A stretch of 64,000 bases of DNA from Betaproteobacteria bacterium (GTDB taxonomy: Bacteria > Pseudomonadota > Gammaproteobacteria > Burkholderiales > Usitatibacteraceae), in assembly GCA_016720925.1 (NCBI GenBank), contig JADKJR010000003.1, positions 124,001-188,000 on the forward strand. The letters run 5' to 3'. A model generated the notes under the pieces. The model was not told where the DNA came from. It worked only from the letters and a program-made list of their open reading frames with translations, and did not search any database. The position numbers were made by a program, and so were the translations under genes. Of the stretch, positions 28,201 to 35,762 are shown one piece after another. The first letter of the stretch is position 1. Each line of letters starts with the position of its first letter.

Positions 28201-28298
28201 TCGAACTCGGCGTGAATGAGTACATGGGCAAGCCCTATCAGGAAGAGCAGTTGTTGACGATGATCCGGCAATTCACGCGGCAGCGAGCAGCCATGTAA
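22248..28298 (+). CDS. chpA: chemosensory hybrid histidine kinase ChpA/PilL
   Basis: 2016-residue CheA-type kinase of the type IV pilus system. In order: a FimL/HPt-like N-terminal region (HQVTGALSMVGL near 52), an HPt with HTLKGSGRMVGL near 736, a degenerate HPt with HTLTSSSRTTG near 977, and an HPt with HTLKGSARMAGL near 1255. Then come the dimerisation helix (FVNEAGELSIARSRID near 1378), the ATPase core (HLLRNAVAHGIESP near 1549), CheW-like (about 1680-1820) and a receiver (LLDIEMPRMDG near 1942). Long Pro/Ala/Glu linkers join the HPts. No pilK or chpB follows; the next gene is convergent uppP. Confidence 0.94.
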   Translation: MPAIPTSTFDIGPLSWVKAEIEHSLTEARSHLDRLATDPGDDKAAKYVATHLHQVTGALSMVGLGAATRFNEEIEKLVESLESDPDARASAPQRIAAARKGTIALSSYLDTLMSGETDRPMMLAPAYLQVNRARGATDASESDLFSPDLSRSIALPEDTVALPKSAMLSEAVKQRRGMYQAGLLKLLRDKDMVGGAREMRNATLAIEALQAASPSRSFWYATGGFFDAVAANPGEAATLAVQLFGKIDQQIKLLIDGVQRVPEKLFRDILLVIGKSKAQTERLRKIRELYQLDELLALPEAVDESQADEQVKGAIRGLREQVQAQKENWLKFAGGNHSALETYVSQAEALVRTAQQQPNKDIAHLIQALSAVGTHLRKAQSAATEAQALEVATAFLFLESSLENYFRLTAEFPAQANNIASRVNAVMSGTALPAIGGGANALMDDMTKRAQERMLMFQVGQEVQVNLTTIESALDAFFRDAQKTAELPSLPPLFSQVQGALTILELDEAAALNQLLRERVGQFASGALKGAGEDAEVVAEGVSALGLYITALQQGTTHPREVLLPALIRFGLAQAPAEPEKSLIKTPITKGDVDVAKQKVQGLYADWKQQPEQTSTRDQLREAVKELKQDAELMADSKSAEQSEQALKEIDATFDPMKIGVSEAISEIVPEKRTEAPTPQVVQLIDAPASEIDRELLEIFLEEANEVVATIRASLADIRTNLHDKDALTTIRRGYHTLKGSGRMVGLNDLGEGGWNCEQVRSKWLKDEKPASPGLAEFIDRSSSAFQAWVDDLQANGTAQIDATELNRIAERLKNDKEPDFAEWPVKTTKPAAVESAAIAETTPEPLGAFSVDHRPEVSIATPIVEMSEHEVETRATEAEQPTADIFAELPALIPAVEDIPAAPMEEFIGDSGKSEEPALEPTEPDDVRVGTISVPHTLFYIYLGEADQHIATLDNEISALEANPRQPVTHAFMRAAHTLTSSSRTTGMDMIASVAFELEKWLQEAIEFPPEFDLHRLAVTRSAVDALSSMVLGLHTHEPPNPRPDIVQDLFKLREALKESRRTGEGAQFKMHDMASGLPTPPVVPLIDAPSIAEENDFGSFETEPAAVQVPAELPETPTHSFDPDLVFGVASATGLATAVAAFAAPGKTAVPEIPAPGAEQHIPPEPLEPAPAPIPVAADLPPAAAEVRASVDTKAAGMETGKDRRAMVDDVDHDLLPIFLEEAKEIIPLVGNSMRRWRVAPINHVPVTELARHLHTLKGSARMAGLMRLGELAHVIESRIIAMDQTAEPAKNEFDLVDESVDRLNAAIDRLAAGDFSPIAVELPAISDVSQDLPAPLAVMAAARAEIIAEGEKLEGRERQSLLRVNADIIDRFVNEAGELSIARSRIDQEMLTFRQSLVELTDNIGRMKTQLREIEIQAESQIQSRIRDAEEQGGNFDPLEFDRFSRTQELTRFLAESLNDVITLQLSLQKNIDESEAALLQQARLNRDLQQGLMGVRLVPLGNLQDRFYRLLRQTAKELNKKANLEFRGVRVEIDRSVLEKITAPFEHLLRNAVAHGIESPAERVAKGKSEIGEITIDAQQVGNEVILTLADDGNGLDFARIREKAIQKGLLDSHAEVNETQLTQFIFLSGFSTVEDISQIAGRGVGMDVVRNEITSLGGRIDISSTPGRGTTFTIALPLTLAVTQAVMVMVGDTMYAIPSVMIEQVQEYKGKRYAPFLEMSEIEWKGNKYPLRSMQGLLGGKPSLSAVRKASVILAKSGQQRAAVQVDSIIGNREIVVKTIGPQLARLVGVSGATMLGSGQIVLIMNPVQLVFRDSTKVNVETGARGSVGVEVANPAIPSGAGAPVTFETTAEPEREVAQGQSLAAAIAATDTVGGEPAIAALLKRTAPLVMVVDDSLTVRKITSRMLTREGFEVATAKDGVDGLQQLQEIEPDIILLDIEMPRMDGFEFARNVRADAKTKGIPIIMITSRTAEKHRSRALELGVNEYMGKPYQEEQLLTMIRQFTRQRAAM

Positions 28299-28318
28299 CG
28301 ATAGTATGGCGCACGCGT

Positions 28319-29164
28319 TCAGTGAGACTGCCAATCCACCACGCCGCTATACGCCGTCACCAGCACCAGCAGTCCGAACACGATGCGATACCACGCGAAG
28401 GGCGTGAAATCGTGGCTGCTGATGTAGCGCAACAGCCAGCGCACGCACAGGAATGCCGAGATGAACGCGGCGATGAAGCCGACGCCAAACATCGGAATAT
28501 CCGCGGCGGACAATAGCGCCCGTTCCTTCCACAGCGAATAAACTGTCGCCGCCAGCAGCGTCGGAATCGCCAGGAAGAATGAAAACTCGGTGGCGCATTT
28601 GCGCGAAAGGCCGAAGAACAGGCCGCCGATAATGGTGGCGCCTGATCGCGACGTGCCGGGAATCAAGGCGGCGCATTGCGCGAACCCGAGCTTTAGCGCA
28701 TCCATCGGCGTCAGCTCATCGACCGAATCAATCATCGGCCGGGATGATTGTGCCGCGCGCTCTTTGTACCAGCGCTCGGCGAACAGGATAATCACACCGC
28801 CAATGATAAACGCCAACGCAACCGGCATGGGCTTGAAAAGGACAGCCTTGATGGCATGCTGAAAGACCAGGCCCAGCACCGCGAGCGGCATGAAGGCAAT
28901 CGCAAGATTGAGCGTGAACTTTTGCGCCTTGGCATCACTCGTCAATCCGGCAAAGGTCGAGGCGATGCGTTCGCGATATTCCCAGCAGACGGCGAGAATT
29001 GCGCCGGCCTGGATAACGATTTCAAAAACCTTGCCTTTCTCGTCGTGGAAATTCAGCAAAGTGCCGGTAACAATCAGATGGCCGGTTGAAGAGATGGGCA
29101 GGAATTCAGTTAGACCTTCGACGACGCCTTGAATCAGGGCTTTGACCAGCAGGAGGATATCCAA
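28319..29164 (-). CDS. uppP: undecaprenyl-diphosphatase
   Basis: Membrane enzyme (BacA family) that dephosphorylates undecaprenyl pyrophosphate so the lipid carrier can be reused in wall synthesis. 281 residues with about eight spans. Active-site segments EGLTEFLPISSTGHLIV and PGTSRSGATIIGGL are complete. Convergent with chpA; only 20 bp separate the stops and no terminator is evident there. Confidence 0.96.
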   Translation of the reverse strand: MDILLLVKALIQGVVEGLTEFLPISSTGHLIVTGTLLNFHDEKGKVFEIVIQAGAILAVCWEYRERIASTFAGLTSDAKAQKFTLNLAIAFMPLAVLGLVFQHAIKAVLFKPMPVALAFIIGGVIILFAERWYKERAAQSSRPMIDSVDELTPMDALKLGFAQCAALIPGTSRSGATIIGGLFFGLSRKCATEFSFFLAIPTLLAATVYSLWKERALLSAADIPMFGVGFIAAFISAFLCVRWLLRYISSHDFTPFAWYRIVFGLLVLVTAYSGVVDWQSH

Positions 29165-29224
29165 GAAATGTCCGGGTGTCGGTGAATGAAGACCGTCGAA
29201 TTATAGGGGTTGCCGCGCGGATCG

Positions 29225-29764
29225 TTACTGTTTCAACGCCAGCACCAAATGATCGCCGCGCACGACAATCCGTTCTGGCACGTATTGAATTCCATACTTT
29301 GTGAAGTCCTCGGCCCTGAAGGTATGCAGCGGCTTGTCTTCCAGCGCGTCACGCGCCACGGTGGAGGCGACTTTCGCCAGCGCGGCAGAAAGGCCGTCTG
29401 GCATGTTATCGATACGGATTTGATCGACTCGCGCATCGCGCAGGAAAAGGGCGCGCGTTTCCGGCACATATTCAGGCCGGCCCGAGACTTTCAGCGTGCC
29501 GCTAAGCGTCTTTCTCGTCAGAGGCAGTTTTACCATCGCCTGAAAATTCGTCGTGATGCGATTGTCGGCTTCCGAAAGATCAACGCGTGGATTGGCAAGC
29601 GTAATGTCCAGCAGCCCGCCGACGCTTTTATCCAGCGGAAAGCGCCGCGCCATTTTCTGCGAGAGTTCATCCGCGGACATGCGGACTTCGCCGGAGACAA
29701 ACGGCACCGAACCGCAGGCGGCGAGCAGGACGGCGGTGAGAAATGCGAACAGTTTTTTTTGCAT
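29225..29764 (-). CDS. YceB-like lipoprotein (DUF1439)
   Basis: 179 residues from the ATG at 29764; the longer frame adds six residues that do not look like a leader. Signal peptide with lipobox LLAACGS (Cys about 16). The rest is a single beta-rich domain with VDLSEADNRI and GTLKVSGRPEY. Homologues are outer-membrane-facing lipoproteins of unknown function with a lipid-binding-like fold. It follows uppP's start by 60 bp on the same strand. Confidence 0.75.
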   Translation of the reverse strand: MQKKLFAFLTAVLLAACGSVPFVSGEVRMSADELSQKMARRFPLDKSVGGLLDITLANPRVDLSEADNRITTNFQAMVKLPLTRKTLSGTLKVSGRPEYVPETRALFLRDARVDQIRIDNMPDGLSAALAKVASTVARDALEDKPLHTFRAEDFTKYGIQYVPERIVVRGDHLVLALKQ

Positions 29765-29902
29765 GAGTACTTTTCCGATCAATGAAGATGCGCGGGCTCG
29801 AAAGTGGAACGGCGAGATTGCGGTTGTGCTGATAGACCGCGCGCGCCACCATATGTTCTCAAGCTATTCTCAGGCAACGCACGAGCAGGGTACGTACATT
29901 TC

Positions 29903-29968
29903 AAACCCCAGCATTGGTGCGGCTTCCGGGATATTAGTGGCCGGAAAGCCGCACCAGCACTCGGGTTT
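29903..29968. repeat. 66-bp dispersed palindrome, diverged copy
   Basis: Same 66-base unit as at 539-604: left end AAACCCCAGCATTGG, right end CCAGCACTCGGGTTT. Some base changes are compensated (for example AAACCC/GGGTTT replacing AAACTC/GAGTTT), so the hairpin is kept. Lies directly behind the hypothetical gene ending at 29972. Confidence 0.85.
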
Positions 29969-29971
29969 GCT

Positions 29972-30340
29972 TTAATCCGGCGCCGAATAAGCTCGAATCT
30001 TGACGAGCACAAACTCCTTGACTCGTACCGGCATTTCGATCGCCGCGCTTTCAAATCGTGCGCCGATACCATTGGGATCGAAAACGCCGTCGGCGACGAA
30101 CAGCGCGCTCATGGCGCGTCCGGGCTTGTCTTCCGGCGCATCGACGCCTTCATGGCGATAGCCGGATTCCGGCGACCAGCGCAACGCGCGTTCCTTGCCC
30201 AGTTTTGCATAGCAAAGCTGGAAACCGATCAAATCGCCGCTATAGGATTCCCACGTGTACAAATCGAAATACTCGTCGTGAAACCAGCGGCGGTTTTTGC
30301 CGGATTCGTACTGGGTGACATCTTTTACTTCGTTGAGCAT
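29972..30340 (-). CDS. conserved hypothetical protein
   Basis: 122 residues with no signal peptide or membrane span. It is rich in aromatic and acidic residues in the first half (RRWFHDEYFDLYTWES) and looks like a compact soluble alpha/beta protein. I do not recognise a family with confidence. Codon use matches its neighbours and the frame is clean, so it is a real gene. The 66-bp palindrome starts within 69 bp of its stop. Confidence 0.6.
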   Translation of the reverse strand: MLNEVKDVTQYESGKNRRWFHDEYFDLYTWESYSGDLIGFQLCYAKLGKERALRWSPESGYRHEGVDAPEDKPGRAMSALFVADGVFDPNGIGARFESAAIEMPVRVKEFVLVKIRAYSAPD

Positions 30341-30429
30341 GATAGGCGTGGCCTGGAAAGAACGAAATTATCGTACACCAAAGCGATTTGTTGCTCTAGC
30401 AGCCTGTCGGAATTAAGGGAGATCGGCTA

Positions 30430-32169
30430 CTACGCATTCAATTTCTCGACCAGGCTGCGGAGTTTGTCGGGGTCGTCGGCCTTGAGAATTTTGGCGACGG
30501 CTGGTTCAATGTCGGCCACGCTCGACATCAGTACCCGTTGCTTTACGGTCAGCACGTTGGCCGGGTGCATGGAAAAGTCACGCAGCCCGAAACCGAGCAG
30601 CATTCGCGTCATATTCACGTCGCCCGCCATCTCGCCGCACACCGCCACCGGTACATTGGCCGCATTCGCCTGACGAATCACGCTGGATACCAACTGCAGC
30701 ACCGCCGGGTGCAGCGGATCGTAGAGATGCGCCACGCTATCGTCGGTACGATCGATCGCCAGCGTGTACTGGATCAAATCGTTGGTGCCGATCGACAGAA
30801 AAACCAGATGCCGCAGGAACATCGGCAACGCGATTGCGGCGGCGGGTATCTCAATCATCCCGCCCACCAGAATCTTGTCGGCGAACTTGCGGCCCTCGTC
30901 CCTGAGCTGTTCCTTCGCGCGCGCGATGGCGGCCAGGGTTTGCTTGATTTCGTTATAGCCCGCCAGCATCGGAATGAGGATGCGCACATCGCCATGGCGG
31001 GCAGCGCGCAAAATGGCGCGCAGCTGGGTGTTGAACAGCAGCGGATCCGCCAGGCAATAGCGGATCGCCCGCAATCCCAGCGCGGAGTGCGAGGATGCCT
31101 GATCGGGACCGTTTGCCGTTTTGTCCGCGCCCAGGTCGAGGGTACGAATGACGACCGGCTTGCCTTTCAAGCCTTCCGCCACCGCCTTGTAAGCCTCGAA
31201 CTGTTCGTCTTCCGTGGGCAGATCCTTGCGGTTCATGAACAGGAACTCGCTGCGGAACAGTCCCACACCGGTGGCGCCTGAATGTTTGACGGCATCGAGA
31301 TCGATAGGCAATTCGATATTCGCGTGCAACTCGATATGCACGCCATCGAGCGTTTCGGCCGACGCGGTCTTGATGCGCGAGAGTTTCTGGCGTTCAAGTT
31401 TCCACTGGTGCTGCTTCAGCCGGTATTCGGATAACACGGTCTCGTCCGGGTCGACGATGACTACGCCCTGGGTGCCATCGACGATGATGACTTCGTCTTC
31501 CCGGAGCAATTCGCGCGAGGTATGCAGCGCCACGATGGCGGGAATGGCCAGGCTGCGCGCCAAAATCGCCGTATGAGAGGTCGCGCCGCCGACGTCGGTG
31601 ACAAACGCCGCGACTTTATGATCCTTGAAGAGAATAACGTCCGCCGGCGAAAGATCGTGCGCGACCAGGATCGTATCCTCGGCGCGCTCGCGCAGCTTTT
31701 CAGGCACCGCGCTGTCTTGCCCGCCAAGCGCGGCAATCACCCGCTCCGCCACCTGGCGCACATCGGTTTTGCGCTCGCGCAGGTATTCGTCCTGCACATC
31801 GGCAAAGTGCGCGAGCAATTCATCGAGCTGCAGTTTCAGCGCCCACTCGGCGTTGCATGATTCGCGCCGGATGATCTCGCGCGGCACGTCGCTGAAAGAC
31901 GGGTCCTGCAGAATCATGCGGTGCACCGTGACGAACGCCGCCATGTCCGCGCTGGCGTCGCCCTTGTGGGTGGTATTGACGTCGGTTTCAAGCCAATCGA
32001 GTTCCGTGCGTACCTGCTTCACGGCCTTGTCGAAACGCTTCACTTCCTTCGCGATGAATTCTTCGGGAATTTGATAGTGATCGACCTCCAGCGACGCGCT
32101 GGTGACGAGATGCGCGTGGCCAATGGCGATGCCGCCGGACACGCCCAGGCCATGGATGGTGAAGCTCAC
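30430..32169 (-). CDS. ptsI: PTS enzyme I (phosphoenolpyruvate-protein phosphotransferase)
   Basis: Transfers phosphate from PEP to HPr. I use the GTG at 32169 (579 residues, family length, beginning SFTIHGLGVSGGIAIG). The ATG at 32214 lies inside a 66-bp repeat and adds residues unlike EI. Motifs: phosphohistidine in GGATSHTAILARS (about 190), LFRSEFLFM, and the PEP-site cysteine in VCGEMAGD. With HPr and EIIA-Man it forms a phosphorelay with no permease. Confidence 0.94.
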   Translation of the reverse strand: MSFTIHGLGVSGGIAIGHAHLVTSASLEVDHYQIPEEFIAKEVKRFDKAVKQVRTELDWLETDVNTTHKGDASADMAAFVTVHRMILQDPSFSDVPREIIRRESCNAEWALKLQLDELLAHFADVQDEYLRERKTDVRQVAERVIAALGGQDSAVPEKLRERAEDTILVAHDLSPADVILFKDHKVAAFVTDVGGATSHTAILARSLAIPAIVALHTSRELLREDEVIIVDGTQGVVIVDPDETVLSEYRLKQHQWKLERQKLSRIKTASAETLDGVHIELHANIELPIDLDAVKHSGATGVGLFRSEFLFMNRKDLPTEDEQFEAYKAVAEGLKGKPVVIRTLDLGADKTANGPDQASSHSALGLRAIRYCLADPLLFNTQLRAILRAARHGDVRILIPMLAGYNEIKQTLAAIARAKEQLRDEGRKFADKILVGGMIEIPAAAIALPMFLRHLVFLSIGTNDLIQYTLAIDRTDDSVAHLYDPLHPAVLQLVSSVIRQANAANVPVAVCGEMAGDVNMTRMLLGFGLRDFSMHPANVLTVKQRVLMSSVADIEPAVAKILKADDPDKLRSLVEKLNA

Positions 32170-32202
32170 GCCGCCGCCCTGAGGGACCGGGGCGCTAATG
32201 CA

Positions 32203-32268
32203 AAAGTCAAGCACTGGCGGGGTGTTTCAGCCATTTGTGCCATGGAAAGCGCTCCAGTGCTTGACTTT
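32203..32268. repeat. 66-bp dispersed palindrome between ptsH and ptsI
   Basis: AAAGTCAAGCACTGG (32203-32217) is the exact complement of CCAGTGCTTGACTTT (32254-32268); the inner arm has decayed. It fills most of the 114-bp gap between ptsH and ptsI and would be transcribed within the operon, where it could lower downstream expression. Confidence 0.88.
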
Positions 32269-32283
32269 GGCATCGAGGCCACG

Positions 32284-32553
32284 CTACTCGCCTTCGCCGA
32301 ACTTGTCGTCGATCAGATTCACCACCGCAGCCATTGCTTCAACTTCATCGGTGCCGCTGACTTCCAGCCCGACCTTGGTTCCCTTGGCGGCGGCCAGCAT
32401 CATCACGCCCATGATCGACTTCGCGTTCACGCGGCGCCCGGCTTTCATGATGAACACTGCACTTTGAAATTGCCCGGCCGTTTGCGTGAGCTTGGCGGAC
32501 GCACGCGCGTGCAAGCCGAGTTTATTGATGATCTCGATTTCACGCGTCAGCAT
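32284..32553 (-). CDS. ptsH: phosphocarrier protein HPr
   Basis: 89 residues. The active histidine is in LGLHARASAKL (about 16) and the regulatory-serine region is AKSIMGVMMLAAAKG. Accepts phosphate from EI and passes it to EIIA. Starts inside the end of the EIIA gene (7-bp overlap). Confidence 0.96.
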   Translation of the reverse strand: MLTREIEIINKLGLHARASAKLTQTAGQFQSAVFIMKAGRRVNAKSIMGVMMLAAAKGTKVGLEVSGTDEVEAMAAVVNLIDDKFGEGE

Positions 32554-32957
32554 GACGATTTGTCCGTGTTGCCGCAGGGCATGCGAATCATGCCTTCCTG
32601 CGCGCCACTGAGGGCCTTTTCAATCAGTACATCCATCGGTTGATCGCGATAGGAAAGCGCCTTGATCAGCATTGGCATGTTGACCCCGGACACGCCGAGA
32701 ACGCGGCCCGGCTCCAGCAGCTTGCAGGCGATGTTGGAAGGCGTCGCGCCAAAAATGTCTGTGAGCACCAGCACGCCGGCGCCCTGATCGAGAAACCGCA
32801 CCAGATCGCGGCCTTGCGGGAGGATGGCGTCCGGCTCATCGTGCATGGTGACGCCAAGCTGCCGCAAATAAAGGGGGCGTTTGCCCATGACGTGGCTGGC
32901 ACAGTGAATCAAACTTTCGCCCAGCGTGCCGTGGGCGACAATAAGAAGACCGATCAT
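32547..32957 (-). CDS. PTS EIIA-Man family component
   Basis: 136 residues, mannose-type EIIA fold. Phosphohistidine in LLIVAHGTLGESL (H9) and DIFGATPSNIA in the active-site wall. No EIIB, EIIC or EIID gene is nearby, so it is a regulatory PTS, as is usual in betaproteobacteria, not a sugar importer. First gene of the three-gene PTS operon. Confidence 0.92.
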   Translation of the reverse strand: MIGLLIVAHGTLGESLIHCASHVMGKRPLYLRQLGVTMHDEPDAILPQGRDLVRFLDQGAGVLVLTDIFGATPSNIACKLLEPGRVLGVSGVNMPMLIKALSYRDQPMDVLIEKALSGAQEGMIRMPCGNTDKSSC

Positions 32958-33029
32958 TGTCGAGAACCAGAATGCGATAACCGCATTTTAGCCCGGATAC
33001 TCCACCACGACGGAGTATGGGGCAGCCAG

Positions 33030-34403
33030 CTACGCGGCCACCGCCTGCGGTTTAGGTTCCGGCGCGCAAGTGCGCTCCACCGGAAACAGAATGGAAAACT
33101 GCGTGCCATGCCGTTCCACATCCTGTGTGCTTTGCACGTCCAGACGCGCACCGTGGCGGATCAGGACATGTTTCACGATCGCCAGTCCCAGCCCGGTACC
33201 GCCGGTCGCCTGCGAGCGGCCGCGATCGACGCGGTAGAAGCGCTCCGTCAAGCGCGGCAGATGTTCAGGCGCAATACCATCACCGTTATCGCGGACACGG
33301 AACGTCGGCGATCCCGCTTCCGCTTTCCAGATGACCTCGATGTGTCCGGCTTCAGGCGTATAGCGCACGGCATTGCTGATGAGATTGCTGAAGGCGCTGG
33401 CGATCTCATCACGGTTACCCAGTAGCCAGTCAGGCGCGATGTCGCTGGTGATCCGGTGGCGGGCGGCGGAAAGCTGCGCGGCATCCACGAGAAGTGAGGC
33501 GATCAGCTCAGGCACGTTGATGGGCGCCTGTGACGGCCGGTGACTGTTATCTTCCAGGCGCGAAAGCGTGAGCAGATCCTCCACCAGCCGCTGCATGCGC
33601 AACGCCTGCGTGGTCATGTGCGCCAGTGATTTTTCCAGAACCTCGGGATTGCCGGCGCCCACATTGCTGATGGTTTCGAGGAACCCCACCATTACCGTGA
33701 TGGGCGTGCGTAATTCGTGCGAAACATTGGCGACGAAATCGCGGCGCATGGTTTCCAGGCGTTCGCGCTCGCTGATGTCGCGCGACAGCAGCAACATCTG
33801 ATCCTCGCCAAAGGGAATCAATTGAACCGTGAGTGAAATCTCTTTTGGCACACCCGCGACATCCTTGCGATTTACCTTCAGCGACAGCGGTTCACCATAG
33901 TTGCGTTGATTGAGATAATCGATGAATTCCGGATAGCGGATGAAATACGTTACGTTCTGCATGCGGTCATGGGCAATCGAAATGCCCCAGTGCGATTCCG
34001 CCACGGGATTGAGCCAGACGATGTTGTTCTGGTCATCGAGCATCAGCGCGCCGTCCGGCAGTGCGGTGGCCGCCTGCTGGAACCGCGAAAGTGCGTCGGA
34101 CAGCGATTGATGGCTGACGCGTTCCTGTTTGATCAGGCGATAGAGCTTGCCCAGCACATCGCCCCACATGCCATTCGCGTCGGGCAGGGTCGCGGCCTGC
34201 GGATTGTTCAGCCAGTGAAACAACTGGGCAAGCTTCCAGGCGTAATATGAAAACGCCAGCAATACCACCGCCGCCACGACCGCAAGCGCGGCCGTTGTGC
34301 CGCCGATCAGCGCCGCAATGCCACCGGCCACCAGCGCGATTGTCGCCACTCGCAGGACGATGATCAGGAAAGATTTATGGGCGGGGGACAACATGCTTGC
34401 CAT
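33030..34403 (-). CDS. phoR: phosphate regulon sensor kinase PhoR
   Basis: 457 residues. Two membrane spans lie near the N-terminus (about 13-58). A PAS domain follows (about 105-200), then the DHp helix with the phosphorylated His in NVSHELRTPITVMVGF. The ATPase domain has N, G1 and G2 boxes (NLISNAVRYTP, RVRDNGDGIAPEH, GTGLGLAIVKH). Lies 42 bp after phoB. Confidence 0.93.
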   Translation of the reverse strand: MASMLSPAHKSFLIIVLRVATIALVAGGIAALIGGTTAALAVVAAVVLLAFSYYAWKLAQLFHWLNNPQAATLPDANGMWGDVLGKLYRLIKQERVSHQSLSDALSRFQQAATALPDGALMLDDQNNIVWLNPVAESHWGISIAHDRMQNVTYFIRYPEFIDYLNQRNYGEPLSLKVNRKDVAGVPKEISLTVQLIPFGEDQMLLLSRDISERERLETMRRDFVANVSHELRTPITVMVGFLETISNVGAGNPEVLEKSLAHMTTQALRMQRLVEDLLTLSRLEDNSHRPSQAPINVPELIASLLVDAAQLSAARHRITSDIAPDWLLGNRDEIASAFSNLISNAVRYTPEAGHIEVIWKAEAGSPTFRVRDNGDGIAPEHLPRLTERFYRVDRGRSQATGGTGLGLAIVKHVLIRHGARLDVQSTQDVERHGTQFSILFPVERTCAPEPKPQAVAA

Positions 34404-34445
34404 GTTACGCCGTCAGAAGGCTTTCACAAACGTGCCGTGCCGCTA

Positions 34446-35132
34446 TCAATCCTTCGCGAACCGGTAACCACTGCCGCGCACGGTATGAATGAAATCATCG
34501 TGCTGCGACGGCGTCAGCGCGGACCGCAGCCGGCGAATGTGAACATCCACGGTGCGTTCTTCGATAAACACGTGATCGCCCCAGACGAAATCCAGCAACT
34601 GGGTGCGGCTGTAGACGCGTTCGAGATGGGTCAGAAAAAAATGCAGCAGCCGAAATTCGGTCGGCCCCATCGATAGCGTTTCGCCATGGCCACTCACCTT
34701 GTGCGAGGCCGGATCCAATCGCAGGCCATGGTATTCGATCACGTCTTGCGTAAGCTCGGGCGCGCGCCGCCGCAGGACCGCCTTGATACGCGCTTCGAGT
34801 TCCTTGACGGAGAACGGCTTGGTAATGTAATCGTCGGCGCCGCTTTCGAGGCCTTTCAGCTTGTCTTCTTCCTCGCCCCGCGCGGTGAGCAGGATGATGG
34901 GCAGCGACTTGGTGCGCGAATCGCCACGCAATCGCCGCGCCAGATCCACGCCGCTCATGCCCGGCAGCATCCAGTCCAGCAAGGCCAGGTCCGGCAGCTC
35001 GTGCTGGATGCCCTTCAGCGCATCTTCCGCATTGTCGTGGGTCAGTACACGATAGCCCGCCATCTGCAGGTTGATCTGGATAAGTTCCTGGATCGCGGGT
35101 TCGTCTTCGACGACGAGAATCGTGGGGTTCAT
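34446..35132 (-). CDS. phoB: phosphate regulon response regulator PhoB
   Basis: 228 residues. Receiver with phosphoacceptor D in LALLDWMLPGMSG and K in YITKPF. C-terminal OmpR-type winged helix with RVYSRTQLLDFVWG and RTVDVHIRRLR. With phoR forms the phosphate-starvation two-component pair. A pho-box-like site lies about 80 bp upstream. Confidence 0.95.
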   Translation of the reverse strand: MNPTILVVEDEPAIQELIQINLQMAGYRVLTHDNAEDALKGIQHELPDLALLDWMLPGMSGVDLARRLRGDSRTKSLPIILLTARGEEEDKLKGLESGADDYITKPFSVKELEARIKAVLRRRAPELTQDVIEYHGLRLDPASHKVSGHGETLSMGPTEFRLLHFFLTHLERVYSRTQLLDFVWGDHVFIEERTVDVHIRRLRSALTPSQHDDFIHTVRGSGYRFAKD

Positions 35133-35208
35133 GGCGGGCTCAAGGTGAATGTGGACGCTTCCGTGGAATCAGGGAGGCGGCGGCATGTCAGCATCATATT
35201 TCAGGATT

Positions 35209-35226
35209 GTGAAGGTTATATGACAC
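35209..35226 (-). promoter_or_regulatory. putative pho box upstream of phoB
   Basis: Read on the minus strand the site is GTGTCATATAACCTTCAC: GTGTCAT (6 of 7 with CTGTCAT), a 4-base AT-rich spacer and CCTTCAC (5 of 7 with CTGTCAC). Spacing and position are right for PhoB autoregulation. Confidence 0.45.
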
Positions 35227-35291
35227 CCCATCACAATCCAGCCGGGGGGTAAGAGTAAAATACCCGGCTCCCCCTCATCGCGATCGCAAAC

Positions 35292-35762
35292 ATGGCCGGC
35301 CTTACCCCGCAATCTCCCCGCCCCACCGAGATCAAGCTGCACCAGAAATCGCGCGAACTCGAAGTCGCGTTCGATGACAATCGGCAGTTTCGTTTCAGTT
35401 GCGAGTATCTGCGCGTGTATTCGCCCTCCGCGGAAGTGCGCGGACATGGTCCGGGGCAGGAAGTGCTGCAAATCGGCAAGAAGAACGTGCAGATTTCCGC
35501 CATCGAGCCGGTCGGGACGTATGCCGTGACGCTGGTGTTTTCCGATGGTCACAATACCGGCATCTATTCGTGGGACTATTTGCACGACCTCGGTGTAAAG
35601 CAGGACGAATACTGGAAGACTTATCTCGCGCGCATGCAAGCGCCGCCGCTTCCCGCGAGTGAACGAATAACGCACCATGCCCACAGACGTCCTGGCTTTT
35701 TTCGATACTTACCGCGATGCATTCAATCGGCTGGATGGCCGCGCGGTGTCGGCGCATTATGA
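35292..35762 (+). CDS. DUF971 (GBBH-like N-terminal) protein
   Basis: 156 residues. The DUF971 domain spans about 10-110 (LRVYSPSAEVRGHG, VTLVFSDGHNTGIYSWDYL). Family members are Fe-S-assembly or hydroxylase-associated in annotation, but function is not settled. The final ~30 residues (after PPLPASER) are atypical, Arg/Pro-rich, and overlap the next gene by 86 bp, so the ancestral stop has probably been lost. Divergent from phoB. Confidence 0.8.
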   Translation: MAGLTPQSPRPTEIKLHQKSRELEVAFDDNRQFRFSCEYLRVYSPSAEVRGHGPGQEVLQIGKKNVQISAIEPVGTYAVTLVFSDGHNTGIYSWDYLHDLGVKQDEYWKTYLARMQAPPLPASERITHHAHRRPGFFRYLPRCIQSAGWPRGVGAL

